Assembly (NCBI GenBank): GCA_013141125.1
Contig: JABFRO010000003.1
Location: 110,458 to 174,457, forward strand
Origin: Methylophilaceae bacterium
Lineage (GTDB): Bacteria; Pseudomonadota; Gammaproteobacteria; Burkholderiales; Methylophilaceae
DNA: 64,000 nt
Direction of reading: 5' to 3'
The position numbers and the translations under genes were made by a program. Under the pieces are notes generated by a model that did not search any database, was not told the DNA's origin, and was given only the letters and a program-made list of their open reading frames with translations. This document shows positions 18,467-27,932 of the stretch, one piece after another. Position 1 is the stretch's first letter. Each line of letters begins with the position of its first letter.

Positions 18467-18636
18467 TGGTGGGTGAAGGCACATGGGGATTAGACTTTTC
18501 TAAAGCTGCCAGTGGTGAATCTACTGGTATTTCTTTTAGGGGTCGACGCACGAAACGGAATATAAACCCCGTTAAGGATTTTGAAACTAGTACGGTCAGT
18601 TATTGTGATATAATTTTTACCAATGAGTCAGACTAA
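18463..18636 (+). pseudogene. Truncated stability-operon gene interrupted by the metal locus
   Basis: Overlaps the StbB-like stop (ATGA) and encodes 'MMVGEGTWGLDFSKAASGES' and on to 'RRTKRNINPVKDF', after which the frame runs into the czc promoter and ends at 18636, 57 codons in all. The coupled start suggests a third stb-type gene whose 3' part was lost when the metal-resistance block inserted. A possible leftover of its end is the open stretch before the stop at 28016-28018 ('STSSLEEMNMFPLSD'), beyond the P-type ATPase; this link is inference. Confidence 0.45.
18609..18614 (+). promoter_or_regulatory. Candidate -10 box of the czc operon
   Basis: TATAAT at 18609-18614 lies only 8 nt before the ATG at 18623, with no good -35 at the standard spacing and no ribosome-binding site. 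If used, the transcript would be nearly leaderless. A missing -35 fits an activated promoter (for example MerR- or CzcR-type), but no regulator gene is next to it. Confidence 0.45.
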
Positions 18637-18985
18637 GACTAAATTAATAGCTTTATTTCTCGCTTTTTCTGTGGCGTTTGCTTCGCTGTGGGCAATGAGT
18701 CCAGAGGCTGTGGCTGATACAATCAAAGAAGATGCTGGCTATCTTCATCAAGAAGTGCAAAAGGCACATCAAAACCGAAATACCCCTGATCAGGTTACGC
18801 AGAATCAAACATGCAACCATGGCTGCCACATTGCCTGTCATCTGCTAGGTTTTTCTGAAATGAATCCATCGAATGTTTTTGCATTTAATGAATCATCAAT
18901 TGTATTTTCTTACGCAAATCATCCTTTAGAAAACCCCCTCCTACAGGGACCTTACCGCCCCCCACTCACACTCTCTTTAGTTTAG
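18623..18985 (+). CDS. czcI: CzcI-like periplasmic protein
   Basis: 120 residues with an N-terminal hydrophobic signal ('LIALFLAFSVAFASLWAMSPEA') and a His/Cys-rich middle 'NQTCNHGCHIACHLLG' that could bind metal. The C-terminal 'QGPYRPPLTLSLV' recalls the RPP ending of CzcI-type proteins. Its place just before czcCBA is that of czcI. CzcI is thought to modulate expression or act as a periplasmic metal sensor/chaperone. Family assignment is from context and pattern, not a firm match. Confidence 0.6.
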   Translation: MSQTKTKLIALFLAFSVAFASLWAMSPEAVADTIKEDAGYLHQEVQKAHQNRNTPDQVTQNQTCNHGCHIACHLLGFSEMNPSNVFAFNESSIVFSYANHPLENPLLQGPYRPPLTLSLV

Positions 18986-18993
18986 CCTTAGGG

Positions 18994-19025
18994 TTTCCCT
19001 ATCTGGCTTTTGCTAGCTAGGGAAA
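18994..19025 (+). promoter_or_regulatory. Long hairpin between czcI and czcC
   Basis: TTTCCCTA/TAGGGAAA (18994-19001 with 19018-19025) continues into CTGGC/GCTAG with a TTTT loop, giving a ~13-bp stem with one bulged base on each side. No U-tract follows. It ends 28 bp before the czcC start and could set expression of czcC relative to czcI by RNA processing or attenuation. Confidence 0.5.
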
Positions 19026-19053
19026 TGTACTAACAAATGAGAGAGGGTTTGCC

Positions 19054-20352
19054 GTGTCAAACATATCATTTCTAGTTAAGCATAGTCGCAGTTCGTGGCT
19101 ATTTCTTAACTTTGTATTTTTTGGATTCATCACCACATCAACTTACAGCTATGCTGAATCACTGACCATTGATTCAGCATTGGCAATGGCTCAACGTAAT
19201 AGCCCTGATTTGCGGAAAGCTGTAGCTAGCTTAGAAGCGGCCAAGGGCGAGATTACAGATGTTAATTCACCATTATTTAACAATCCAACCGTCAATTTAG
19301 CAGGCGGCACACGTAAACTCTACGATCCGAGTAATTCAGACTCTAGGCGCAGCGAGTGGAACACAGGCTTGGCTCAGACTTTTGAGTTAGCTGGTCAGCA
19401 AGGGTATAGACGTCAAACTGCCAATTCAAAATTAACAGCGCTACAACAAGAAATTGATGAAGTGCAGCACCGTGTCAATGCTGAGGTCGAGGAACGTTTT
19501 GTGCAGGTGCTCGCACTACAAAAACGTATTGAAACTGAACAGCACACACTGGAATTGACAGAGCGCAATACTGGCTTGATTGGCAAACGCGTGGAAGTAG
19601 GGGAAGATAGCAAGCTTGATGGTAATCTTGCTATCGTTGAAACTGAGCGAGCACGTAATCAAATCAATTTACTGCAAGAGCAATTGACGCGTGCACTTAC
19701 TGCGCTTTCAGCAACATTGCAATTACCAGAACAACAATTCCCAACAGTCATAGGGGAGCTAGAACCTCCTGCCACTACATACACTTTGGATCATCTACTG
19801 GCTTCTGTTGCAAATCGACCAGCCCTCAAAGCACTCTCTTGGCGTGAACAATCAGCACGCAGTAATCTGGATTTAGAACGAGCAGTGCGAACACCTGACC
19901 TGACAGTCAGCTTAAACTACGGCCGCGGTGCGGTTGTTGGTGGCCAAGATACAGTGACCACCCTGGGCTTTTCTTTACCGATACCATTATTTCGTAGGAA
20001 TGCAGCTGGTATTGGTCGTGCAACGACTGAACTCAATCAAGTTGAGATCGAAAAGAATACGCTTACTCGTGATGCAAGAGCTTCAGTGATAGCCTCTTGG
20101 CAACGTCGCCTCAGTTTGCAAGATCGGGTGCAAAGACTAACGACCACTGTTTATCCCAAGTTAGAAGAAAATCTAAAACTCTCACAAATTGCATTTAAGA
20201 ATGGTGAGATAGCTTTGCCGCAATTGCTCCTCGTTCAGAGACAGGTCATCGATGCACAGCGCGACTTAATTGAAGCACAGCTTGATCTTCGCCTCACTCA
20301 AATAGAACTCGAATATGCAGCAGGTTGGCCAGCACACACGCTTGCCCACTAA
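19054..20352 (+). CDS. czcC: CzcC-type outer membrane efflux protein
   Basis: TolC-like outer membrane channel of the Czc tripartite metal pump. 432 residues from a GTG at 19054, with signal peptide ('WLFLNFVFFGFITTSTYSYA'), then two OEP repeats: 'LTIDSALAMAQRNSPDLRKAVASLEAAKG' (first helices, seen in part) and 'ALKALSWREQSARSNLDLERA', and 'GFSLPIPLFRRNAAG'. Together with CzcB and CzcA it exports Co, Zn and Cd ions. The stop is 17 bp before the czcB start. Confidence 0.9.
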   Translation: MSNISFLVKHSRSSWLFLNFVFFGFITTSTYSYAESLTIDSALAMAQRNSPDLRKAVASLEAAKGEITDVNSPLFNNPTVNLAGGTRKLYDPSNSDSRRSEWNTGLAQTFELAGQQGYRRQTANSKLTALQQEIDEVQHRVNAEVEERFVQVLALQKRIETEQHTLELTERNTGLIGKRVEVGEDSKLDGNLAIVETERARNQINLLQEQLTRALTALSATLQLPEQQFPTVIGELEPPATTYTLDHLLASVANRPALKALSWREQSARSNLDLERAVRTPDLTVSLNYGRGAVVGGQDTVTTLGFSLPIPLFRRNAAGIGRATTELNQVEIEKNTLTRDARASVIASWQRRLSLQDRVQRLTTTVYPKLEENLKLSQIAFKNGEIALPQLLLVQRQVIDAQRDLIEAQLDLRLTQIELEYAAGWPAHTLAH

Positions 20353-20368
20353 CAATAAGGATTACACC

Positions 20369-21589
20369 ATGACAATATCATCAATGAATATAACAGACAT
20401 ACCAATCAGAAAAATAGCAATTGCCCTCACTTTAAGTGTTTTACTCACTAGTTGTAGTGCTTCTAAAGCACCAGAAGCTGTACAAAAAGAGACAGATGAA
20501 CAGTCAGATAAACCTTTGCCTGAGGCTAAAGCAAGTTCTGAAAAAGGCATTGCTGAGAATAATAAAGACCTAATTCAATTATCTGCCGAAGATATTCAGC
20601 AATCTGGTGTAAAGGTCACTGACATCCAATCAGAAAAAATCGCTGACCAATTAATACTGAGTGCCAATATCGCCGCCAATCAGGACCGCATTGCTTTTGT
20701 AGCACCGCGGGTAGAAGGCAAGTTAATTAAAGTCACTGCTAATTTGGGCGACCAGGTTAAAGCAGGTCAATCGCTTGCTGTCATAGACAGCATTCAGATG
20801 GGTGAAGCGCGCGCTGAGAATCGACATGCGCTGAGTGAATTAAAACTCGCTGAAGCTAATTTCCAACGTACAGATAAGTTATATAAAGATGAAGTGGTAC
20901 CGCAACGTCAGTGGCTAGAGGTTAAAAATGCTTATGAGCGTGCACAGACCTCAGCTCGTGAGAGTGCTGACCATTTACATATATTAGTCGGCTCATCTGA
21001 TACAGGTATTTCTACCTTTGTGATTACCGCGCCATTCTCAGGTGTAGTCATTGAAAAAGATGCCGTCATGGGTGAGCTGGCAAAACCCGAAGGTAAGCTA
21101 TTTACCATTGCAGACTTAAGTACGGTTTGGATTGAGGCGGATGTTTCTGAGAAAGACTTAGGCAAACTAACAGTAGGTTCTCCTGCCACGGTAACGGTCT
21201 CTTCATTTCCTGATGAGTCATTCAAAGGCAAAGTGAGCTATGTTTCCAGCATCTTTGATAAGGAAACTCGTACGGTCAAGGCACGTATCGAGTTACTCAA
21301 TCCTGATAGGAAGCTTCGCATTGATATGTTTGCACGTGCGATGGTCGATTTAGCTAGTTCGCGTGATGCACTGATCTTGCCACAAGATGCTGTATTACTC
21401 GTGCAAGGTCAATCGACAGTGTATATACAAACCGAAAATGGATTTGAAGCCCGACCTGTAGAGCTTGGAGAGCAACTGAATAAAGGTGTCGTCATCAAGT
21501 CGGGATTGAAAGCAGGTGAGCAAGTCGTCACCTCTGGTGCATATGCACTTAAGTCGCGTCAATTGAAATCGCAAATTGGCGAAGAATAA
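20369..21589 (+). CDS. czcB: CzcB-type periplasmic adaptor (membrane fusion protein)
   Basis: Links CzcA to CzcC in the periplasm. The ATG at 20369 has AATAAGGATT upstream and gives 406 residues with a lipoprotein signal ('IALTLSVLLTSCSASKAPEA', lipobox LTSC). The lipoyl/barrel-sandwich halves show as 'VAPRVEGKLIKVTANLGDQVKAGQ' (seen in part) and 'FVITAPFSGVVIEKDAVMGE', and the beta-barrel as 'VWIEADVSEKDLGKLTVG'. The longer in-frame upstream extension overlaps czcC and is unlikely. Confidence 0.92.
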   Translation: MTISSMNITDIPIRKIAIALTLSVLLTSCSASKAPEAVQKETDEQSDKPLPEAKASSEKGIAENNKDLIQLSAEDIQQSGVKVTDIQSEKIADQLILSANIAANQDRIAFVAPRVEGKLIKVTANLGDQVKAGQSLAVIDSIQMGEARAENRHALSELKLAEANFQRTDKLYKDEVVPQRQWLEVKNAYERAQTSARESADHLHILVGSSDTGISTFVITAPFSGVVIEKDAVMGELAKPEGKLFTIADLSTVWIEADVSEKDLGKLTVGSPATVTVSSFPDESFKGKVSYVSSIFDKETRTVKARIELLNPDRKLRIDMFARAMVDLASSRDALILPQDAVLLVQGQSTVYIQTENGFEARPVELGEQLNKGVVIKSGLKAGEQVVTSGAYALKSRQLKSQIGEE

Positions 21590-21598
21590 GAGGACATC

Positions 21599-24500
21599 AT
21601 GTTAAATTCAATCATAGACGCTTCATTGCGTTACAAATTACTGGTCATCATTTTATTTGTTGTTGTTGCTGGCTTAGGTGTTCGTGCCTGGCACAAAGTT
21701 CCCGTAGATGCCTTTCCTGATGTCACACCCGTACAAGTTAATATCTATACTGAATCACCTGGCTTGGCTTCTGAAGATGTGGAGCAGTTACTTTCTTTCC
21801 CTATTGAGTCAGCATTAGCTGGCTTACCCAAAGTACAGGAAATTCGCTCAGTCAGTCTGTTTGGTTTGTCTTATGTTGCCGTGTATTTTGAAGATGAAAT
21901 GGACATCTACTTTGCCAGACGTTTAGTGGCAGAGCGACTGCAAGAGGTCGCAGGCCGTTTACCAGAAGGCTATGGTGTGCCAGAGATGGGGCCAAATACA
22001 TCGGGCTTAGGTCAGGTGTTCTGGTACACGGTAGAGCGTGCTGAAGAGAAATTAAACGCAGCGAAACTCAAAGTAGACAACCTTAAATCTGACAAATCAA
22101 AAGATTTACCGTCAGACATGGATTTGCGGACTTTACAAGATTGGTCAATCCGCCTGATTTTGCGCACAGCACCAGGTGTGGATGATGTGATGTCTTGGGG
22201 TGGTCAAGAACGTCAATATCAAATCGTGCTCGACCCTCAAGCCTTTGCAAAATACGGCCTCACATTCAAAGAGGTGCTGGAAACGGTTGGTGTGAATAAT
22301 CGTCAAGTCGGCGGGCAGTATGTTGATATTGGGCAAGAGCAGTTTCTGGTGCGCGGTTTAGGCCTAATCAAAAATGAAACTGAACTTGGTCAAATTGTGG
22401 TTAAAACAGTGAATGGCACACCTGTCTATTTGCGTGATATTGCCAAAATTCAGCAAGGTGGTGCGTTACGCACAGGTGCGGTTACCCGTGATGGTAAAGA
22501 AGTCGTCCTTGGTATGGCTCTGGCGCGTGTAGGTGAGAATGCTAAAAGTGTGGTGGATGCGGTCAAGGCAAAACTGACTACAGCTAAGCAAGCGTTGCCA
22601 GAAGGCGCAACCATTAAAACTGTTTATGAACGTACTGATTTGGTAAATAAGGCCATTGATACCGCAATTTGGGCTTTGATTGAAGGTTCAATATTGGTAG
22701 CAATTATTTTGTTCTTATTTTTAGGTGAAGTGCGTTCAGCATTAGTAGTGGTTGCGGCTTTACCACTGGCCATGCTCGCCGCATTCATTTGTATGGATCA
22801 GGCGGGGCTTTCTGCAAACTTGATGTCGCTTGCAGGATTAGCCATTGGTATCGGCATGATGGTAGACGGTGCTGTGGTGATGGTAGAGAACTCATTCCGT
22901 ATCATGGCTGAACGATTGAAGCATGGTGGTAAAGTCAATCGTACCCAAGCAGTATTGGCAGCGGCGCACGAAGTGGCTAATCCGATGGCGTTTGCCATTT
23001 TAATTATTATTGTCGTGTTTCTACCGTTATTCAGCTTGCAAGGATTGGAAGGCAAGATGTTCAAGCCAATGGCATTTAGTATCAGTTTTGCCATGGGTGG
23101 TTCGTTGATTCTTGCGTTGACGTTAATTCCTGTACTTGCTGCCTTATTCCTGAAGCCTAAAGCAGAGCGAGATACGCTGTTGATGCGTGTAATCAAACGG
23201 AGTTACCTACCACTTTTAGAATGGGTGCTGTCACATAAAAAAGTGGTAGGTATTTTCTCAATTGTGATGCTGACAGCGAGTTTGGCCTTGTTTCCCTTTC
23301 TCGGTAAAGAATTCATGCCGCAGTTGCAGGAAGGCTCAATCATGTGGCGCGTAACTTCTATTCCATCTACGTCATTGGATGAGTCAATTGCTATTTCCAA
23401 ACGAATTGAAAAGTCGCTAAAAGAGTTTCCTGAAGTCAACACTGCTATTGCCATGATAGGCCGTGCGGAAAAGGGAGAAACTGCTGACGTAAATTACATG
23501 GAAATCTACACCGAACTTAAACCCAAAGAGGCTTGGACGAACGGCAGGTCAATTGAACAATTAGCTGATGGCATGCGTGAGAAATTAGAAAAAGTAGCGC
23601 CTAACTCGGTCATTGCCTTTACGCAACCCATTCAGATGCGGGTAGAAGAGCTGATTTCTGGTGTGCGTGCGACACTGGCCTTGAAAGTCTATGGCGGCGA
23701 CCTTGCCACTTTGGACAGACTATCTGCGCAACTCAAAGGGGTGGTTGATAAAGTGCCTGGAGCCGCTGATGTTTCCTTAGAAGCGAATGCGGGTAAACCA
23801 CAAATCCGTATCACGGTCGATCGAGAAAAACTTGCCCGTTATGGTTTGAATGCCGACGATGTTTTACAGGTGGTACGCTCAGGCATTGGTCAAGAACCAG
23901 TGTCTACAATGATTGATGGTGTGCGGCGCTTTGATATTGCCTTTAAGTTAGAAGATAGCGCAAAGGCTAGCCCAGCAGCCATTGGCGCCATTCCGTTACG
24001 TACATCTACTGGCAGCATGATTCGGTTGGCTGAAGTTGCAAAAGTCGATGTAGCGGAAGGTTATTCATTCATTCGTCGTGAGCAGTTGCAGCGTTATGCC
24101 GTGATTCAATTGGATGTCAAAGGTCGTGATGTGGATGGTTTTGTGAAAGAGGCTGAAGCCAATATTCGTCAGCAAGTTAAATTACCTACAGGCTATTGGA
24201 TTGAATGGGGCGGTGCTTTTGAGAACCAACAGCGTGCATTGACTCGGTTATCCATTATCGTACCGCTGACGATATTTTTCATCTTTATTCTGTTGTATAC
24301 CGCTTTCAACTCGTTCAAGTATGCAGCAATGATTTTAGCCAATGTACCGTTTGCAGCGGTTGGCGGAATATTGGCACTATTCATCACAGGGCAATATCTC
24401 TCAGTACCTTCAGCCATTGGTTTTATCGCCGTATTTGGTGTGGCGATGTTGAATGGCATCGTGTTGGTGAGTTTTTTTAATGAGCTGCAGGATAAGGGCT

Positions 24501-24757
24501 TATCGGTAGCTGAGGCTGTTAAACAAGGCGCGATGTTACGACTCAGGCCAGTGTTAATGACCGCTAGCGTAGCTATTTTAGGATTAGTGCCGATGTTGCT
24601 ATCAAGCGGGGTAGGCGCAGAAACGCAACGACCGCTTGCTACTGTGGTGGTGGGTGGTTTGATTACATCGACGCTGCTGACTTTGCTGCTTTTACCCGTG
24701 GTGTATGAATGGGTGGAAACGCGAAGTGCAGCAAAGCTGAATCCTACAGATAACTAA
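21599..24757 (+). CDS. czcA: CzcA/CusA-family heavy-metal RND pump
   Basis: Proton-driven inner membrane exporter of the HME-RND class; 1052 residues, full length. N-terminal TM1 'YKLLVIILFVVVAGLGVRAW', then 'VPVDAFPDVTPVQVNIYTE', typical of CzcA/CusA. The TM4 proton-relay motif is 'GIGMMVDGAVVMVENSFR' near residue 419. The two periplasmic halves and the second set of TM helices ('FGVAMLNGIVLVSFFNEL') are intact. Substrate is probably Zn/Co/Cd by gene order; a Cu/Ag CusA role cannot be excluded. Followed by a hairpin and a PII-like gene. Confidence 0.95.
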   Translation: MLNSIIDASLRYKLLVIILFVVVAGLGVRAWHKVPVDAFPDVTPVQVNIYTESPGLASEDVEQLLSFPIESALAGLPKVQEIRSVSLFGLSYVAVYFEDEMDIYFARRLVAERLQEVAGRLPEGYGVPEMGPNTSGLGQVFWYTVERAEEKLNAAKLKVDNLKSDKSKDLPSDMDLRTLQDWSIRLILRTAPGVDDVMSWGGQERQYQIVLDPQAFAKYGLTFKEVLETVGVNNRQVGGQYVDIGQEQFLVRGLGLIKNETELGQIVVKTVNGTPVYLRDIAKIQQGGALRTGAVTRDGKEVVLGMALARVGENAKSVVDAVKAKLTTAKQALPEGATIKTVYERTDLVNKAIDTAIWALIEGSILVAIILFLFLGEVRSALVVVAALPLAMLAAFICMDQAGLSANLMSLAGLAIGIGMMVDGAVVMVENSFRIMAERLKHGGKVNRTQAVLAAAHEVANPMAFAILIIIVVFLPLFSLQGLEGKMFKPMAFSISFAMGGSLILALTLIPVLAALFLKPKAERDTLLMRVIKRSYLPLLEWVLSHKKVVGIFSIVMLTASLALFPFLGKEFMPQLQEGSIMWRVTSIPSTSLDESIAISKRIEKSLKEFPEVNTAIAMIGRAEKGETADVNYMEIYTELKPKEAWTNGRSIEQLADGMREKLEKVAPNSVIAFTQPIQMRVEELISGVRATLALKVYGGDLATLDRLSAQLKGVVDKVPGAADVSLEANAGKPQIRITVDREKLARYGLNADDVLQVVRSGIGQEPVSTMIDGVRRFDIAFKLEDSAKASPAAIGAIPLRTSTGSMIRLAEVAKVDVAEGYSFIRREQLQRYAVIQLDVKGRDVDGFVKEAEANIRQQVKLPTGYWIEWGGAFENQQRALTRLSIIVPLTIFFIFILLYTAFNSFKYAAMILANVPFAAVGGILALFITGQYLSVPSAIGFIAVFGVAMLNGIVLVSFFNELQDKGLSVAEAVKQGAMLRLRPVLMTASVAILGLVPMLLSSGVGAETQRPLATVVVGGLITSTLLTLLLLPVVYEWVETRSAAKLNPTDN

Positions 24758-24764
24758 AAAAAAC

Positions 24765-24786
24765 GGTTGGAGTCGGAACTCCAACC
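24765..24786. terminator. Hairpin after czcA
   Basis: Perfect 9-bp stem GGTTGGAGT/ACTCCAACC (24765-24773 with 24778-24786), loop CGGA. An A7 run precedes it, so it has a U-tract only for leftward transcription; rightward it is probably a partial terminator or a 3' stability hairpin separating czcCBA from the genes behind. Confidence 0.6.
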
Positions 24787-24813
24787 AGTCACTCCCATGA
24801 TTAGAGAAAATAA

Positions 24814-25152
24814 ATGAAAGAGATTAAGGCGTATATCCATAAGAGCCGTGTCGCCGATGTGATACAGGCATTGAAAGATGCTGGCCATTTGGATGCAAGA
24901 AATGGCTGCGAATGCCGCCACCTATATGTTCATGTCGGGCATGGTGTGTTGAAATCTTCAGATCAGCACGAACAGCATTTTTCGGTCGATCTGGCCGAGT
25001 CAGTGATAGACGAATACAAGCTAGAGCTACTGTGTGATGAGGGATATGTGGATGAAATGGTTGCCGTTATCAAGCAGGCCGCACGTACAGTAAACAGCGC
25101 TGCAGGTTGGATCGTCGTGACGGAAGTCATTTCCGCCACAGTAATTCAATAA
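24814..25152 (+). CDS. PII-like signalling protein linked to metal efflux
   Basis: 112 residues with PII topology: start 'MKEIKAYIHKSRVADVIQALKDAG', later 'YKLELLCDEGYVDEMVAVIKQAAR' and 'GWIVVTEVISA', similar to the B- and C-loop regions of GlnB. The T-loop is replaced by 'CECRHLYVHVGHGVLKSSDQHEQH', rich in Cys and His, with no uridylylation tyrosine in its normal place. PII-like proteins next to czcA in metal islands are known, with unclear roles; binding of metal or nucleotide by the altered T-loop is inference. Confidence 0.75.
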   Translation: MKEIKAYIHKSRVADVIQALKDAGHLDARNGCECRHLYVHVGHGVLKSSDQHEQHFSVDLAESVIDEYKLELLCDEGYVDEMVAVIKQAARTVNSAAGWIVVTEVISATVIQ

Positions 25153-25170
25153 AAATCGAGGAGACATGTT

Positions 25171-25629
25171 ATGTATATTTACAAAAATTACCCCCAAGTA
25201 TTAAAAACTACTCTGGCGGTTGGCGTGATGTTGATACTTACGGCATGCCAGCAGGACTTTATCTTGCTTGATGCGGACAATACCGTTGTTGGTAACGGCA
25301 TTCTAGAGGTTAGTGCAAACTCACCTCATCCTGTGCATGTCAAAATTAATGACAGAGAATTCTCAGGAAATTGGAAATCAACCCGAGTCTATGAGGCGGA
25401 TGAGGCAAAGCGGCACCGACTTCTTGGTAGCCGCTCTTACAGAGAGTATATGCAGGGAAATGCACGGGATCAGTTGAAGCATGGACAGGCCAACCTTACT
25501 GATCAAAATGGCACAGAGATGGTTTGCGATTTTTATTACCGTGGACAGCCAAAATCAGGTAGTTGCAATCTAGATGGTACTGTCCTGAAACTCGTAGTGC
25601 CGACGCTGGAAAATGAGAACAACCCATGA
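25171..25629 (+). CDS. Putative lipoprotein, 152 aa
   Basis: N-terminal signal 'TLAVGVMLILTACQQDF' with lipobox LTAC predicts a lipid-anchored periplasmic protein. The rest is small and beta-rich ('VVGNGILEVSANSPHPVHVKI', 'CDFYYRGQPKSGSCNLDGTV'), family not recognised. Its stop overlaps the P-type ATPase start by 4 bp, so it belongs to the metal operon. Confidence 0.7.
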   Translation: MYIYKNYPQVLKTTLAVGVMLILTACQQDFILLDADNTVVGNGILEVSANSPHPVHVKINDREFSGNWKSTRVYEADEAKRHRLLGSRSYREYMQGNARDQLKHGQANLTDQNGTEMVCDFYYRGQPKSGSCNLDGTVLKLVVPTLENENNP

Positions 25630-27932
25630 CGACGCCTATACAAGATAAAGCCCATTGTTGCGGGGAGGGCAATCCTCAAGAGCTGGAGGGTTCTTGTATT
25701 TCATCTGGCAATGATACCAATGAACAAGCTGATTCATGCAGTATTTCACCCCCACAACTTAACATGGAAGAGTCTTTTCCATCACCAGAAAGTACTAACC
25801 AGATACGCTATCGTATAGATAAAATGGATTGTCCGACAGAAGAATACTTAATACGGCAAAAACTTGAAAGTATGAAAGGTGTTGAAAGTCTCGAATTTAA
25901 TTTAATGCAACGCTGGCTGACAGTCACTCATACCTTGAGTACGCCTGATGCTATCACGCAAGCATTAATGGCTATAGATATGCATCCAGTACCCATGTTA
26001 GCAACATCTGTGCAAGTGGAATTAAATGACAAGCTCTTCTCAATCTCACAAAGAAAGTGGTGGTTATTAGGTTTAGCTGGAGTGGCAGCTACTCTTGCCG
26101 AAGTGATTGCATGGACTAGTGGATCGGATAAATCTTGGCCTGTAATGGTATTAGCGCTTGTTGCTATTGTAGTAAGTGGCACCAGCACCTATAAAAAAGG
26201 CTGGATTGCCTTAAAAAACCTCAATCTGAATATTAATGCATTGATGTCGATTGCAGTGACTGGCGCAATTTTAATTGGGCAATGGCCAGAGGCCGCGATG
26301 GTCATGGTGCTGTTTACTCTTGCAGAAATGATTGAAGCATTGTCCCTTGATCGGGCCCGCAATGCCATTCGAGGCTTGATGGAGATGACCCCTGATAAGG
26401 CAAACATTTTACAAGATGATGGTACTTGGAAGTCAACCGACGCTGCAATGATCACCATTGGCATGACCGCCCGCGTAGGGCCAGGTGAACGTATTCCATT
26501 AGATGGAGAATTAACTAAAGGACAGTCTGCGGTTAATCAGGCGCCAATTACTGGTGAAAGTATACCCATTGCTAAGTCGGTGGGTGACAAAGTGTTCGCT
26601 GGTACCATAAATGAAACTGGCTCTTTTGAATACTGCATCACCGCCATACAAACAGACTCGACCTTGTCGCGCATCATACGTGCAGTAGAGGATGCGCAAG
26701 GTAGTCGCGCGCCTACACAACGTTTTGTAGATAGCTTCGCCAAAATATATACACCTATCGTGTTCATTGTGGCTTTGGGGATTGCAGTTCTTCCGCCACT
26801 TTTATTTGGATTGGCATGGATGCCATGGATTTACAAGGCACTGGTGTTATTAGTCATTGCTTGCCCGTGTGCACTGGTTGTATCGACACCAGTCACAGTA
26901 GTGAGTGGTCTTGCAGCTGCTGCAAAAGCTGGGATTCTGATCAAGGGTGGTGTCTATTTAGAAGAGGGGCGAAAGCTTAAATCATTAGCGTTGGATAAAA
27001 CAGGAACGATTACACAAGGTAAGCCGGTTGTAACCGACATAGTGTCTTTGAGTGGTGAAGAAAGTCAGGCAATGAGATTAGCGGCTACGTTAGCTGGCCG
27101 CTCAGATCACCCCGTGTCAGCTGCACTCAGTAATCATTTTAAGTCGCAATTTACATTGGTTCTAGAAGATGTTACTGACTTTGAAGCTATCACTGGACGT
27201 GGCGTTAAAGGATGCATAGGCAATCAGTGGTATTACTTAGGTAATCATCGTTTGGTTGAAGAATTGGGCATATGCAATGGGGCGACAGAAGTTGCATTGA
27301 ACAAGCTGGAGGCCGAAGGTAAAACTTCTGTCATTATTAGCAATGAAACAACACCGCTCGCTGTGATTGCTGTAGCAGACACTGTTCGAGAGTCTAGTCG
27401 TCAAGCGATAGTTGAATTACATGCCTTGGGAATTCGCACCTTAATGCTTACTGGAGATAATGACCTCACAGCAAAAGCAATCGCCAAAAGTGTTGGCATA
27501 GATGATGCCAGAGGTAATTTATTGCCTGAAGATAAGCTATCTGTCATTAATGAAGAGTTAAGTAAATATGGCACGGTAGGCATGGTAGGTGACGGTATCA
27601 ACGATGCGCCTGCGCTAGCTAAATCCAGTATTGGTTTTGCGATGGGAGCTGCGGGTACTGATACTGCGTTAGAAACAGCAGATGTTGCTTTAATGGATGA
27701 TGATTTACGAAAAATTCCACATTTCATTCGATTAAGTATTAAAGCAGCTGGTATTTTGAAACAAAATATTATCATTGCCTTAAGTATCAAGGCGGTGTTT
27801 TTGGTACTCGCTTTTATGGGCGTTGCGACACTATGGATGGCAGTGTTTGCTGACATGGGGGCAAGTTTAATTGTTGTATTTAACGGCCTGCGCCTGTTGC
27901 GACGTAAAAACTCTGGCAGACAATGTCAGTAA
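25626..27932 (+). CDS. cadA: P1B-type heavy-metal ATPase (Zn/Cd/Pb exporter)
   Basis: 768-residue cation pump of the ZntA/CadA type. The N-terminus is Cys-rich (about 1-45, six Cys including a CC pair) and is followed by a heavy-metal-associated domain with 'KMDCPTEEYLIRQKL'. Membrane motif 'IACPCALVVSTPVT' near residue 413 (CPC), phosphorylation site 'ALDKTGTITQGKP' near 457, 'GRSDHPVSAALS' (HP motif) and hinge 'GDGINDAPALAKSSIGFAMG' near 656 are all present. It removes cytosolic metal to the periplasm, where CzcCBA can expel it. No MerR-type regulator adjoins it. Confidence 0.93.
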   Translation: MTTPIQDKAHCCGEGNPQELEGSCISSGNDTNEQADSCSISPPQLNMEESFPSPESTNQIRYRIDKMDCPTEEYLIRQKLESMKGVESLEFNLMQRWLTVTHTLSTPDAITQALMAIDMHPVPMLATSVQVELNDKLFSISQRKWWLLGLAGVAATLAEVIAWTSGSDKSWPVMVLALVAIVVSGTSTYKKGWIALKNLNLNINALMSIAVTGAILIGQWPEAAMVMVLFTLAEMIEALSLDRARNAIRGLMEMTPDKANILQDDGTWKSTDAAMITIGMTARVGPGERIPLDGELTKGQSAVNQAPITGESIPIAKSVGDKVFAGTINETGSFEYCITAIQTDSTLSRIIRAVEDAQGSRAPTQRFVDSFAKIYTPIVFIVALGIAVLPPLLFGLAWMPWIYKALVLLVIACPCALVVSTPVTVVSGLAAAAKAGILIKGGVYLEEGRKLKSLALDKTGTITQGKPVVTDIVSLSGEESQAMRLAATLAGRSDHPVSAALSNHFKSQFTLVLEDVTDFEAITGRGVKGCIGNQWYYLGNHRLVEELGICNGATEVALNKLEAEGKTSVIISNETTPLAVIAVADTVRESSRQAIVELHALGIRTLMLTGDNDLTAKAIAKSVGIDDARGNLLPEDKLSVINEELSKYGTVGMVGDGINDAPALAKSSIGFAMGAAGTDTALETADVALMDDDLRKIPHFIRLSIKAAGILKQNIIIALSIKAVFLVLAFMGVATLWMAVFADMGASLIVVFNGLRLLRRKNSGRQCQ

